From positions 9,765,589 through 9,829,588 of the forward strand of contig CM038725.1 of the NCBI GenBank assembly GCA_021613375.1: a DNA stretch of 64,000 nucleotides. Reading direction: 5' to 3'. The stretch is from Megaleporinus macrocephalus (lineage: Eukaryota > Chordata > Actinopteri > Characiformes > Anostomidae). This document shows, in pieces, positions 10,801 through 23,093 of this stretch. The notes beneath the pieces are model-generated. The model did no database searches. It was not told the origin of the DNA and saw only the letters and a list, made by a program, of their open reading frames with translations. Made by a program: the position numbers and the translations under genes. Position 1 is the first letter of the stretch. Every line of letters begins with the position of its first letter.

Positions 10801-11818
10801 GGCATAGGAAACAGATGAAGTGTTTTAGGTGTATTTATTGTTGCGTCTATTAAAAGGTGTCTAGTATGCAGCTAGATCTGGTTATAAATGTAATTGGGTA
10901 AGCCCAGGGCTCAGAGCTACACCCAAAAATACAAAAAGAAAACAATTAAGTTTCTTAAGCCTTGGCTTGGTTCTAAGACAAATGTTTAAAGGGGAATTCC
11001 ATTTTTCTATTTGACTTTTCAAACATTCTCCATAATTCAATCACTGAGATGTAAACAAAGTCATCCAGTGGTTTGATGTGAAATATTTAATTGTACAGGA
11101 ACTTACCAACTCTATCCTTCTGCAGTGAGAAGCAGGGCTAGACTGACGCAGAAAATTGGCCATTTTTTGGCCCAGAAGGCCCACCACAATCTGTTGGTTG
11201 CCACCCACTAGCACTATATCCTGGGGGTTCCTTTAAATAGGCATACCTACTGTACTGTTGCCCCAGACTTCTACAGAGCTGAGTAATAAGTGCCATGGAC
11301 AAGCATGCCGGTGCTCAAGTGGACCAACCCGGTTTGCTCTGGACTGACTCGCTGGTGATCAGAGGTGACAGCGGAGTACATAGTTTACTCAAATACAAGT
11401 CAGCAGAACTGCATTAGGGAACTACGCTAGCTGCAAAAACAACACTAAATAACTTCTCAGCACCCTCTTCATTGCACATCCAGCCACATAGTTTTGGCTC
11501 TTGTGACAGGAGGAGAGGAAAGAGAAGGAGGGGTGGGGTCTCCCTTTTAGAAATGTGACTGGGCCAGCCTAGTGTCCCTGCTGTATGGGGCCAGCTATTC
11601 GCCGTTTATTTTTAATTAAAAATGATAAATTAAATGACATTGGCCTAATGTGCGTCAGCCTACTGGATAATTCAACAAGCCCAGTATGCCAGATTACCAG
11701 ACCAAGCCTGGTGAGAAGAGAACTCAACCTTCTGGATCTAATAATGATGAATAAAGAAGCTGATACTAAGAACCATGTGTATCTCATAAATACTGAGTTT
11801 CTGTTGAGTATACATATG
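10801..11818. other. No recognised feature
   Basis: Noncoding with two overlapping opposite frames (11569-11787 minus, 11585-11842 plus) of 72 and 85 codons that show no domain. Locally more GC-rich around 11250-11560. Confidence 0.45.
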
Positions 11819-12610
11819 TTAGTGTGTGTAGCGCTGGTGTGAGTGGATCAGACACAGCAGTGCTGTTGAAGGTTTTAAACACTGTGTCCACTCACTGTCC
11901 ACTCTATTAGACATGCCTACCTTAATGGTCCACCTTGTAGATGTAAAGTCAAAGATGATAGATCATTGCTGCTACACAGTATGTGTTCTCTAGTCCTTCA
12001 TCAGTGGTCACAGAAGGCTGCCCACAGGACACCGTTGGATGGATGTTGCTGGTTGGTGGATGATTCTCAGTCTAGCAGTGAAACTGGGGTGTTTAAAACT
12101 CCAGCAGCACTGCTGCGTCTGATCCACTCACACCAGCGCAACACACACTAACACATCATCACCATGTCAGTGTCACTGCAGTGCTGAGAATGAGCTGCCT
12201 CTCTAGTAGTACCTGCTCTCTGATGGTCCTGTGGGGGTCCTGAGAAGTAAAGAACAGGGTGAAAAGGGATAAACAATGTATATAGTATGTAGGTCCTATA
12301 TCGTCGTGGTCCAATGAAAAACAAGTGTGTTCAAAATTGCAACTTTATAGGAGAGACCAAAAACTTACTTTACTTTCAATGTAAGTCAATGGAACTTTTC
12401 TAAGCTATTTTCAAGCACTTCTATTGGTCCATTCATCATGGAATATTCACACAAAGTAATCAACCATTGGTGTGTTTAAATGATGTAGAAAACTCAAAAT
12501 TGCCAAAAATTTCTTCATTGGACAGTAAAGATATGGTAAGTGTGGCTGATAACATGGACAATGTGTGTAGATATAAGGAGGTGGTTTTAATGTTTAGACT
12601 GACCGGTGTT
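11819..12610. mobile_element. Foldback element (copy 1), interrupted by a MITE
   Basis: Inverted arms at 11819-11880 and about 12091-12155 contain gtgagtggatcagacacagc and its complement (gctgcgtctgatccactcac on the plus strand), separated by about 210 bp. The element continues through gtcagtgtcactgcagtgct and ends with aggaggtggttttaatgttt. The same sequence order is found at 50650-51340. A separate MITE is inserted at 12298-12535. Confidence 0.75.
12298..12535 (+). mobile_element. MITE of family M2 nested in the foldback element
   Basis: Ends are atatcgtcgtggtccaatga at the left and, on the plus strand, tcattggacagtaaagatat at the right, which form an inverted repeat. The interior has ctttcaatgtaagtcaatgg and ttggtccattcatcat, shared with copies at 20905, 44533, 49075 and 62520. 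The host sequence resumes with ggtaagtgtggctgataa, so this insertion is younger than its host. Confidence 0.75.
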
Positions 12611-12619
12611 GGTTTCTGG

Positions 12620-13815
12620 TGCATAAGTTCTACTTAAAAGCATTTTTTACAGGAAATTAATTCCATCAAGGATGGTCTCTGATTCGAAAACAGAACTCTA
12701 CACATAAAAAATACACTGTATACCAAGATTTCATCTTAAAACTGTTAACATCTCAAGGTTGAAACAGCATTTGGACTTATTCTATGCAATAACATCCATT
12801 GAGGTAGTTTTCATGGGCTATGAAGATGCCTGGTTCGTGTCACAACAGCTGTAGTTTCTGTAGATTTCACATTAAACCACTCTGAATGACTGAGGTTACA
12901 TCTAACCCTTTTCATTACTCAGACATTTAGAACAAAAATTGGTGGAATTGCTGTTGAAGCTTTGCGGAATGAGGCAGATCTTTAATCTTTTATAAAACAC
13001 ATTCATCAAAGACTCCATTAAAAGCCTCTTCAGGGAAGCAAACGTGGTTCTTTGCACTTCAAGAATGTAAGTGTATAACCTAGGAAAGAAAAACGGCTGG
13101 CAGACAGCCGGCAAAGCCAAACAGCCTTAAGAGCTATGACACACACGTCAGGCTTGATGTGAAAGCATGGTGGGGAAATCCTAGTGATGAATAAGCAAAC
13201 ATGGCATGCAGTATGTGGGTCAGGGAAAGTTCTCATCGGCTCGATTCTTCCATCATTCACGGTGTTGCCTCTGAGTAAGCACGATTCCGAAGAGCCACAG
13301 GTGGGAGTGAGTCGATATTCCACGGACCAGTTCAGTCAGTTCAGTCATCTGCTCGGCTTCTTTATCAGACTCTCAGATTCCTCCCACAGACTAGTCATCA
13401 CATATGTCTGATTAGGTCCGTTCGTCAGACTTTGAGATAAAGTTGTGTTGTTTCTCAGCGGCAGCCAAACCTCTCCGGGAAGTACGAGAGATTACAAACA
13501 AACACACTGCAGTGCAACATTTTGGAATCAGTGTTTTCATTATGGTAGAACCACTTCTGTTGCAGCTACATGTAAAGAAACGAGCTGAACAAAGCGATGC
13601 AGTGACTTGACATGGGAAGCTTTCGTGAAGTTAGTGAAGTTGTGAACCATTTTACAGAATGAAGAGTGAGTATTGTTCCTCTCAGCGCTGATGCCTTTAA
13701 ACAACTGAAAAACATTGCCGAGTTAGTTTATGTTTAATGTGAGACAACATATTCTCTATAGGGGTTAAATCTGGATTAAAAACATGCCAAAACAAACAGT
13801 CAAAACCGAAGTACT
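12620..13815. other. Unique-looking noncoding DNA
   Basis: No repeat recognised. Opposing frames at 13030-13323 (minus) and 13184-13411 (plus) overlap and show no domain. Composition is balanced around 13180-13500, so a conserved element or exon relic cannot be excluded. Confidence 0.4.
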
Positions 13816-13817
13816 TT

Positions 13818-13980
13818 GTAGTGGGTTACACTGCTGCTCTCCACGCTGTGGGTGGAGGATTCGATTCCTCACCTGGGTAACCACCTTACACTATACCAAT
13901 AAGAGTCCTTGGGTAAGACTCGTAACACTACCTTCACCTACCTGTGTACAGGTAAACTGTAATACTACCTTCACCTACAA
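13818..13980 (+). mobile_element. tRNA-like SINE (family S3), better preserved copy
   Basis: It starts gtagtgggttacactgctgc and has a box-B-like core ggattcgattcct, then accaccttacactatacc, then gagtccttgggtaagactcg and a short tandem taatactaccttcaccta. Box B supports descent from a tRNA gene. The homologous relic at 217-345 borders a minisatellite. Confidence 0.6.
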
Positions 13981-14437
13981 AATGCTGCTATTCCTGTTGT
14001 CTGTCAGGCCCCAATGGGGAGGAGGATTACTTGTTCGGTATAAAATGTATCAATATCCTTCGTTGGCTAACAACAGATTTCATGTTCATTGGACTATGTT
14101 GACGAATGTGCACCTATTTTGAGGTCCGCCTTTGCCAATCTGTGGATGGATTCAAAAGTTCTCCCACCCTAATACAAAGGTTATAATCCCACGCACATTT
14201 AGCCCAACACTGCTCATGGTTGTCCTCAGGCATACATGATGAGATCATGTCTGGTCCCACAAGGGTAATCCAAGCAGTAGATTGTTGTAAAATGACTAAG
14301 AAACCTTCATGCCATTGAAAAAACATTTCTAATAAAGAAACATCATCAAAAGCCTGTTGTAAAAACAATAACTTCCAAAAATATGTGTAGGTATTAAACT
14401 TATATATATAAGCTCATTGTTAAATAGCTATAGTAAT
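13981..14437. other. No recognised feature
   Basis: Noncoding. The 84-codon minus frame at 14114-14368 has no recognisable similarity. Confidence 0.4.
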
Positions 14438-14873
14438 AAGTGTAACACCAGATATCATTAGAACAGATGTAAATAATCATACCTACAACACAAAGTAACA
14501 TGAATATCTTATTGTGAGAGAAGTAGATCATATCTTGAGCTCCAGTTTGAAGAACAAAGTGTAGTTCCAGATTTCTCCTGAACGCCCCAGACATTGTATG
14601 AATGTATTCAGTTCCTTCAGCAGCAATCTTGATTTATCTTAATGAAGTACTGAGCAGTCAAAGCAGGTATTAGATGAGAACTGTAAATAATACTGGGTTG
14701 TTTTCACAAGGAGAAGCTTGGAAATAGTTAAATAAACACACTGATGTTTGGAAAAGCACTACTTTCTTTAATAATACTGTTTGAATATTTAATAAAGTGT
14801 TTTGCTGAGCAAATAAATAGCTTTTTATATAAAAAATAAAGTACCCAAGTACCCAAAACCTTTGCACAGTACT
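14438..14873 (-). mobile_element. MITE family M1, copy 1 (Tc1/mariner-like ends)
   Basis: Reverse-oriented copy: on the plus strand it runs from acaccagatatcattagaac through cttcagcagcaatcttgatt and gtactgagcagtcaaagcag to ccaaaacctttgcacagtac. Its right terminus matches the other copies; the left terminus is lost. Short frames in it are shadows. Confidence 0.75.
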
Positions 14874-14879
14874 AGATAT

Positions 14880-16856
14880 CTACATGAGTATATGTGTGAG
14901 TTATTATTTTATTTTAAATAGCAAAAAAAAAAGATTAATATGACAAGTGTGAATAAACAGTACATGCCTGCTAAGCACAAAACTTTCCACTTCTGGTTAG
15001 TAAATTGAATCAAGATCGTCTACAGTGGAGAGATAAATCAGCTTTATGAGGTTTTTACAGTTTACAAGGTTTCAGACACACTGAATTTAGTCATATTTTA
15101 TCATGTTTTATAATATTATGTTTTGGAGCTCGACAATGTGGAATATATATCACTGTAATTAAATGCCTGTCAGTTTTGCCGACCTGATATTTATAGCTTT
15201 GGTTTATTGGCCGTTTGTTTTGGGTTTGTCTTCTCTGACATCAAAATAACTGTCTATAGTCTCTCACGGCTGAGTGGCTGAGTGCCGTGTAGATCCTTCC
15301 AACTGCACAGCGATGTGACGCCTTTCATGGAAGTAGCTGCGCAATTACATTCACCCAATATGCTTATATCATTAGTACAATATCTGCCTATACAATGTGC
15401 CAACTAATTACCTGATCTCAGTATGCGAGTGTGAGAATAGGCTGCACTGCGCGGTACAAGAAAACCATTGACTGCAAGCCCAGGCACAAACACAAACCAG
15501 GCGTACATCCAGTGAACACTGATTTCGAGCCTAAATTAGCAAAAGAGTGTGCCAAACACCACTGTCCTGACATTCTGGCTCCATTAAGGTTAAAATAAAA
15601 TCCACCAATAACATGGCCTGTTTCCTCGGGCCTAATTTCAACCCTGATAACACGGATGACTACAGCCAGCACTTATCAGCCTATTATTGCGTGACACATG
15701 CTCGCGGCTTTCATGCCAAAGCACTATGGATAGTTTTGCTATTATGAAAACTTACTTTTATAGCAGCAGGACAAATATTTATATTTATATTCTCCAAAAA
15801 AGAAAAGATGCTGCCAAATGACTTGTGGTCATTTACAAGCATTCGATTTTATTAGTTTTTTCTACTCGAATCCCACTTAAAACTGTCCGACGCTTTGATA
15901 GACAGCAGCTCTGTTTATGTAGTCATAGGAAAGATAACTTAAGAGTTAATACAAGCTCAGTTTGTTTACGCTGTGCCCAGCCAACCATGTGAAACTAAAG
16001 AACATTCTGAGCACCCAGTAACCACAAGACAGTGTCAGTAATGTCCCGGCAAGCAATTTAACTGGGTGTTGCTTATGAAATATTGGTCTGTTAATGCACT
16101 CGGGTTTCTACTATACCATGCAAAAGTCAGACCACCCCCTTCATTTATTTCAACTCCAGTCCAAATAACCGTTCAGTTCAAAGTATTCACTTCAGCCATA
16201 GAGCTCCCCTGGACGGTAGGTACTAACACTGCACCACCACCCCATAGCCTAACCTAAACAGCACATGTAACCTGTATTCGGCCTCGTCCGACCACGCCCC
16301 TGTCACCTGCTCTTAGTGTCAATGCATGTCCTCGCAACCTGCCGCCGTCCAGTTGTCCTCACTGCCACCTTTTTCGGTGTCCTGATGAGCCTCAGGGTTT
16401 TGCTCCCTCTGCAGTTCTTGACTCAGCTTTTTTGAAGGTACCACTTCTCTCCAGATTGCTGGGGGGCGCTGTCCCACTTCTTACTTCAGAGAAGTTAGAA
16501 CTTTAAGGAAATGCAGCAGAGGAGGACTGTTGCCCAGTGCTGGCTGACATGCTGGGGAAGCAGGTAGGCCTCTTGACTGTAAGAACTAACACTGCTCTGC
16601 TAACCCACAGCCCAGTGCAGAACAGCACACCAACAGCATCAGCTTAATCACAAGGTTAAAGTCTCTGTCTGCCCATTGACAGCCATTCATTAAACAAAAC
16701 AAACAAAAACCTGAAACATTGTTTATTAAAACACTTTTTTTACAGATTTGAGGCAAGATCTCTCATGATAACCGCTTTAGTGGTCTATCAGGTCTTGCAT
16801 GGTTGTTGTAAGTCTTAGTTTATTGTATGTATATTGTATTTTTCTGTACAGCCACA
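14880..16856. other. Unique-looking noncoding DNA
   Basis: No mobile element recognised over 2 kb. 15560-15720 is evenly composed and looks less decayed than its surroundings. Open frames (84 codons minus at 15418-15672, 63 codons plus at 16066-16257) show no domains. Confidence 0.4.
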
Positions 16857-18260
16857 GTTTTAATGATGGCCTCTGTTTTTAATGATGGCCTCTGTTTTTA
16901 ATGATGGCCTCTGTTTTTCTTAGTTTTTCTGTATAATCACTGTTTTTCTTAATTTTTTTCTATAACCACGCTTTTTCTGTATGGCCACTGTTTTTGTGTA
17001 GGCCATTATTTTTTCTGTATAGCTACTGTTTTTCTTAGTTTTTTTCCAAATGACCACTGTTTTTCTGTATGACCACAATTTTTTTGTATGGCCACTGTTT
17101 TTCTGTATGACCACTATTTTATCTAGTTTTCTGTATTACCACTGTTTTTCTGTATGACCACTATTTTATATAGTTTTCTGTATTACCACTGTTTTTCTGT
17201 ATGACCACTATTTTTCATAGTTTTCTGTATTACCACTGTTTTTCTGTATGACCACTATTTTTCATAGTTTTCTGTATTACCACTGTTTTCTGTATGACCA
17301 CTATTTTATGTAGTTTTCTTTTTGGTCACTGTTTTTCAAAGTTTTCTGTATGACCACTCTTTTTCTTTATGGCCACTGTTTTTCTGTATGACCACTATTT
17401 TATATAGTTTTCCGTATGACCTCTATTTTTCATAGTTTTCTGTATTACCAGTGTTTTTCTGTATTACCACTATTTTTCATAGTTTTCTGTATTACCACTG
17501 TTTATCTGTATGACCACTATTTTTCATAGTTTATCTGTATGGCCACTGTTTTTCATAGTTTTCTGTATTGCCACTGTTTATCTGTATGGCCACTGTTTTT
17601 ATAGTTTTCTGTATTACCACTGTTTATCTGTATGGCCACTGTTGTTCATAGTTTTCTGTATTGCCACTGTTTTTCTGTATGACCACTATTTTTCATAGTT
17701 TTCTGTATTGCCACTGTTTATCTGTATGGCCACTGTTTTTCATAGTTTTCTGTATTGCCACTGTTTATCTGTATGGCCACTGTTTTTCATAGTTTTCTGT
17801 ATTACCACTGTTTATCTGTATGACCACTATTTTATATAGTTTTCTGTATTACCACTGGTTTTCTGTTTGACCAATAATTTTCATAGTTTTCTGTATGGCC
17901 ACTGTTTATCTGTATGGCCACTGTTTTTCATAGTTTTCTGTATTGCCACTGTTTATCTGTATGGACACTATTTTTCATAGTTTTCTGTATTGCCACCGTT
18001 TATCTGTATGGCCACTGTTTTTCATAGTTTTCTGTATTACCACTGTTTATCTGTATGGCCACTGTTGTTCATAGTTTTCTGTATTGCCACTGTTTTTCTG
18101 TATGACCACTATTTTTCATAGTTTTCTGTATTGCCACTGTTTATCTGTATGGCCACTGTTTTTCATAGTTTTCTGTATTACCACTGTTTATCTGTATTAC
18201 CACTGTTTATCTGTATGGCCACTGTTTTTCTTAGTTTTTCTGTATGATCACTGTTTTAAG
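16857..18260. repeat. 46-47-bp minisatellite, about 30 units
   Basis: Tandem copies built from two half-units, tttctgtattaccactgttt and ttctgtatgaccactatttt, joined by tcatagt. Variation is mainly between gaccac, ggccac, tgccac and taccac. The left edge (16859-16918) starts with simpler 21-bp repeats of aatgatggcctctgttttt. Plus frames of 62-77 codons and a 64-codon minus frame are artefacts. Confidence 0.9.
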
Positions 18261-18264
18261 GTTA

Positions 18265-19048
18265 AATCACTTCTCAGTCATACTGAATACCATCATATAT
18301 ATCGGCAATGTTGTTAAATTTGTGATTATTGGATGTACGCAGTGGGCAGTTTGGTTAATGGACTGAAGTAGGTTACATACATTTGCATTTTAAATAAACG
18401 AATGGATGAATAAATGAATAAATAAAGGAAAATTCTAAGTGGGCTTTTGTACACTTGAGAAGCAATAAACTGTCCTGTGATCTCAGAAGCTGCTTTCACT
18501 CCTGCTTGTGCAGTTGGCTGTCGACGAAGTTAGAACCCCCGGGGGAGAACACGGTGCTTTCTAGAGTGGTTTGTGATCGAAACATTCTGTCTCCAGCCAA
18601 CCATTTATCTTTCCTTGGCTGTGGTGACAGCCACGAACCACGCTTGTAGTGCCAGGACTTCTTAAAGAGATTTAGCCGAAATTGAACAACCACTTAACAA
18701 GCTAGCATCACTACACCAGCTTCGCCAGAACGAGGTTTAAAGACTGTTCAGTTCACAACCAGATGTTTCGCACATGTCTTGAAATACACAGGTCGTGTGA
18801 GATGTATCGTAGATAAGATACTGGCAGTCAGCGACTCTGAGAACTGCTCAATTCAAGCCGCATCAAGACCACAGAGAGTCTTTTAGACAGATGTCAGCTA
18901 ACTCTGCAGCCTCTTTTAGCTCATTAACAGAGATTAAGCATGGTTATTTATATATATATATCCATATCTCTCCATATATCTCCTTTTTGATCAGCTGCCA
19001 TTAACACTGTGTATTCATTGCACGATGAATGGACCAATAGAATTGTTT
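18265..19048. other. No recognised feature
   Basis: Noncoding, with a short (TA)n at about 18948-18961. Opposing frames at 18455-18649 and 18496-18693 overlap and are not convincing. The last 30 bases (gatgaatggaccaatagaat) are a stub of family M2. Confidence 0.4.
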
Positions 19049-19180
19049 CTCTGGTGGATATATGTTATTGCACACAACATGTGTTAGAGCATTCTGTAAA
19101 AACAGGTTCCCTTTCTCTAGTGCAGGGGTGTCCATGGGGGAGTCATGTTGACTGGTTTAGAAAGTGACTGTTATTGGTCC
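19049..19180 (-). repeat. Inverted duplicate, left arm
   Basis: About 130 bp from ctctggtggatatatgttat to gtgactgttattggtccat. It is nearly the exact reverse complement of 20770-20906 (gtcactttctaaaccagcca, ctcccccattgacacc, cctgcactagaggaaggga). The two arms lie about 1.6 kb apart and could pair in a single strand. Confidence 0.85.
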
Positions 19181-20469
19181 ATATTTTCTGTATGTATAAT
19201 GTTTTCCATGCCTAATTCATTGCCTGAATCTTTTAATTTGAGCAAAAATCTTACATATTGCAGCTTTAATAGAATAGAAGAATCTGTTTTACAGCCCTCT
19301 AACCAGGTTACCTTTTCTAAAAACACTTAAAACCTTTTTTAGCGTACTTGAGTGTTAATAGCGCCCCCTTGTGAGGAAATATGATTCTTATTTGTGATTA
19401 TAGAGCAAATAAATTGTTTTTACAGAAGGAGTGTTTACATGCTGTTTTTGTTCTCACAATTTAAACAACACCATTGAAACATTTTCCAAAGTACAATATA
19501 TAATTTTTATTTCAGTGCTACATTATTTTAATTCATGGTCCAACACATAACCTTTTCAAGCACTACTCAGTGCTACCTGCTCGAAAGCTTAATGCTGAGT
19601 GAGGAAGTGAAGTGTGCAGACCCACATATGCTCAGACTTTACAGGAAAGCAACAAGGAGTGTTGCATTAAAGTGGGACCCAAACTCAGGGGGCGGTAGAT
19701 CTAAGCTAATGTAAATGATGTGCTGTACGTGGGTGACTGTACATCTTATGAAGATGGAGATCATGCTTGAACCGTGCACCCCGTGGAGCCGGGCTATGCC
19801 CCCCGGCGTAAGAGCCTGAACTAGGAGATCTGGGGGTCATCAATGCTTGCGTCAAGAGTGCAGCACACTAACAACTGACAGATGTAGCCACTTCCTCTAG
19901 CTGCCTGACCTGGGGGGTTACAGTTTAGAGAAAGACACAGCGCATTTCCTGGTGACACAAGGAGAAAGATAAGAAAAGGATGTACAGTAAATCAAAAGAA
20001 AAGTTCAGAGGATGTTCACTCTGAAAGTATACAAGGGAAGAGGTAGGCCAGGTTTGGGTGGGGGCTGTTTTATTGCTCATACAGACAAGTGTGTTATTTA
20101 CCCTTAATACAACAAGAGCGTTTTTAATAAACCCGTGTTAGATTCTGTGTTTATAGTCAAGCCATAGAACATCTACACTGTTTATTAACTGGAACAGCAG
20201 TCACCGGTCATGCTCAGTGAAGCTGACAGGGAGGCGTGGTCTATCTGGGGGACTTTCTTGCTTAGCACCGCTAATAAAGAATAACTAGCCTTAAAGTAGA
20301 GTAGTAATAGTTTTATCTGCAGCAGCACCAGCCCATTGAAAAGTAGACCAGCATTAGAGTAGGCTAAGTAAAAGTATGACTAGGGCTGTAACAATAATTA
20401 TTGCAGTACATGGGTCATATAATGCCAACTGTGGTGTTGAGTTTCTTACAGACCCTAATAATAAGTGTA
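19181..20469. other. No recognised feature
   Basis: Noncoding. 19770-19930 is unusually GC-rich for the window (gtgcaccccgtggagccggg) but shows no cloverleaf or open frame that I could support. Confidence 0.4.
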
Positions 20470-20765
20470 TTTTCACCAGTAAGAACACCAGATATCATTA
20501 TAACAGATGTAAACAATCATACATACAATACAAAGTGGAGTTCCAGATTTCTCCTGGACACCCCAGACATTGTATGAATGTATTCAGTTCCTTCAGCAGC
20601 AATCTTGATTTAGCTTAATGAAGTACTGAGCAGTCAAAGCAGGTATTAGATGAGAACTGTAGATAATACTGGGTTGTTTTCATAAGGAGAAGCTTGGGAA
20701 GGGTTAAATAAACACACTGATGTATGTAAAACACTACTTACAACATTAATACTGTTTGATTTTTA
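20470..20765 (-). mobile_element. MITE family M1, copy 2 (truncated)
   Basis: Matches the core of the family: accagatatcattataacag, gttccagatttctcctggac, cttcagcagcaatcttgatt and ggttaaataaacacactgat. It lacks about 45 bp in the agatcatatcttgagctcc part and its terminal repeat, where the inverted duplicate begins. Confidence 0.75.
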
Positions 20766-20769
20766 AAAT

Positions 20770-20906
20770 ATGGACCAATAAGAGTCACTTTCTAAACCAG
20801 CCAACATGACTCCCCCATTGACACCCCTGCACTAGAGGAAGGGATCCTGTTTTTACAGAATGCTCTAACACATGTTGTGTGCAATAACATATATCCACCA
20901 GAGAGG
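20770..20906 (+). repeat. Inverted duplicate, right arm
   Basis: Partner of 19049-19180. It runs from tatggaccaataagagtcac to taacatatatccaccagaga and continues directly into an M2-family fragment. Confidence 0.85.
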
Positions 20907-21052
20907 TCTCCAAATTTCCAAAGTACAGCTTTAACTTTGGCAACTTTACAGGAGAGAGCAAAAACTGTCTTTACTTTTGATGTAAGTCAATGGAACCAGA
21001 ATTTATTTCATGCTATTTTAGAGCATTTCTATTGGTCCATTCATCATAGGGT
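20907..21052 (+). mobile_element. MITE family M2 fragment
   Basis: It shares aactttacaggagagagc, gatgtaagtcaatggaacca and tctattggtccattcatcat with the other M2 copies. Terminal repeats are missing here. Confidence 0.65.
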
Positions 21053-21054
21053 CA

Positions 21055-21234
21055 GTCGTGGTCTTGAGGTTAGGGAACCTGCCTTGTGACGGGAATGTTG
21101 CTGGTTTGATCCCATGAACCGATAGGATACGACTGAAGTGCCCTTGTGCAAGGCACCTAACCCCTGACTGCTCCCTGGGTAGGGCTGCCCACCACTCCTG
21201 ACAAGTGTTTCACTGCCCCTAGTGCAGAGGTGTC
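21055..21234 (+). mobile_element. tRNA-derived SINE (family S2), 3' truncated
   Basis: The head has a box-A-like tggtcttgaggttaggg and a box-B-like tggtttgatccca. The body is gtgcccttgtgcaaggcacc, then taacccctgactgctccctg. It stops at ccctagtg where a hAT element begins. Fuller relative at 27325-27605. Confidence 0.7.
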
Positions 21235-21780
21235 AAGTACAAATACTTTGTTACCTTACTTAAGTAGAGATTTTGGTTATTTATACTTTATACTTGTACT
21301 ACTGGAGTAATTATTTTTCAACTGACATTTTACTTTTTACTACTTTTCAGCTTGTTTTCATTCATGTACATTTACATTCCGGTAAAGATTATTGATAACA
21401 TACCTTTGAAGTTTGACTGTTTGCACCATTACAATATTTATAGACAACTAGTCATCATATCTTCCGCTCCATGAAACACATGTTAATGCTCAGTAGTACA
21501 CAGATATGCTTCTTTAATATATTTACATTGTACTAAGCTACATTCATTTTCAATGGACGTATATGCTTCTGAAACAGGAAGCCTAGCGCATCCCAAATTT
21601 ATCAACATTAACATTTTAATATAACATTATAGTCATTATAGCTTTTAGAACAATGGGGGTTTTTGGGAGGTGGGCTAGTGCATTATAGAGCCCTGTGGTG
21701 CGGCTTAAGCTTTTGACCTTAATGGTATTTGTTTCTTACATTAATTTTACTTTTATACTTTAAGTAGTTTTGAAAGCAGT
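21235..21780 (-). mobile_element. hAT element copy C, inverted and without the minisatellite
   Basis: It begins CAGAGGTGTCAAG and is the reverse complement of copies A and B (for example gacaactagtcatcatatct, tgcttctgaaacaggaagcc). At the place where copy A holds the 36-bp array it reads ttttactactttt directly into cagcttgttttcattcatg, so there is no full 36-bp unit. The last about 80 bp and the far terminus are missing; a different element follows at 21781. Confidence 0.8.
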
Positions 21781-22485
21781 TAATGAGTTTGTTAACTTGG
21801 AGCGTTTCCTCCTCGGTTAAGTTTGTTTTCACACAGGCAAAAAAAAAAAACGCACCAAAATGTGCCCCAACAAACCACGTAAGCACGTCGTCTCCTCTGA
21901 TTGGTCAGAGCTATCTGGCATGCAAGCAAGAAAGTAAACACAGGGAGAAGATCTGGTTTTCCTAAACTACTGTACATTTCTTGTAGAGCGTATCACGGAG
22001 CAGCGGCACAGACAGCATCTGTTCATAGCTGTAATAATAATCTGATAATAAACCAAACTACAGTCCACCTGCAGAACACCCAGCTCACTCCAAACATCAA
22101 GTAGACAACGTCCCTCACTGCTAGTCCAAGAGAGACCTCGCTTCATTGTCCTCGCCCTGTTAGCTGCTACAGTTCTCCAGTTCTCTGTTTACACCATCTG
22201 CCCCATCCCATAATGCAAGGCACACCTGGCTGCAGGAGATGTTTAGATCAAACTTGTGGAGAACACCTAATACTTGGATCGGATCATGTTCTCACCACAA
22301 ACGAACCGCTCCGGAGTTCGTTTGGAACCGGACCGAGACCAGCTCCTTTTGAGGGTCTTGGTGCGGTTGTTTTGGTCCGCACCAGAGTTCAATTACTGTT
22401 TTCACACCTGCCAAAACGAACCGCATCAAACTAACCAGAGTCCGTTTTAACTGGACTAACTAGTGCTGGTGTGAAAACTCCCTAA
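21781..22485. mobile_element. Probable non-autonomous DNA transposon, left end unclear
   Basis: Mixed sequence with tttgttttcacacaggc near the left and ctggtgtgaaaactccct at the right. The core ggaaccggaccgagaccagc and ttggtccgcaccagagttc belongs to a teleost repeat built around 'ggtccgcaccaa' motifs. I could not align clean terminal repeats, so the boundaries are approximate. Confidence 0.4.
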
Positions 22486-23093
22486 ATCTACTCTATGAGG
22501 AGCAACAACAACATTACTAAAGCAACAGAATCTCACATAATAGTTTTTTGTGCATTCTGTTGATTCTTTATTATTGTAGACGCAACAAAAGTCTTTTCAC
22601 CAGATTTGGGGCAGAGTTACACTTAAGTCATGTGTCGTGACCTCAGCAAAACAAGCAGCTTGGCTAACAGTTACCATGACTCTTTCATTAGGTAACTCAA
22701 CCTCTTTGTGCAGGTCCCTGGTGGCCGTTCTGCCCAATAAATGGAAATTGACTCCAATATTGTAAGTGAGTATAATCAAATAAAATGTTTTACGCTGCAA
22801 GTCTGCTATCAGATCAGCCAGGACACTGCTGACTCTCTGTGTGTGAAATGTTCTTGTGTTGAGTTGCTATTGTGAGCAACGAGGAGTGAAAAGAAAGAAA
22901 AACCCCTGCTGTGAAAACAATTCACACCTTTCTGCACCTTGTAGGGAAGAAAAAACATCACAGCTCAGCTTAGACACCACCAAAACAGAAAGATTTCATA
23001 TCACAGCTGCTGTGGAAAAGGGTTAGTTAGGTACTAAAGCAGGTTTTGTACTGGTTTAGTGTTTCAGCAGTTTTCAGTTATGATTGTATATAT
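22486..23093. other. No recognised feature
   Basis: Noncoding. The 67-codon minus frame at 22597-22800 has no domain. Confidence 0.4.

Noticed and set aside
10067..10853. Plus-strand IGDL/IGNL-type repeat protein resembling pentapeptide repeats
   Set aside because: The repeat is 16 bp, so the pattern drifts between frames; it is DNA-level repetition.
17510..18317. Hydrophobic plus-strand frames suggesting membrane segments
   Set aside because: They follow from the T-rich 46-47-bp minisatellite.
19760..19935. GC-rich block considered as tRNA or a coding exon
   Set aside because: No cloverleaf, no sustained frame and no recognisable motif.
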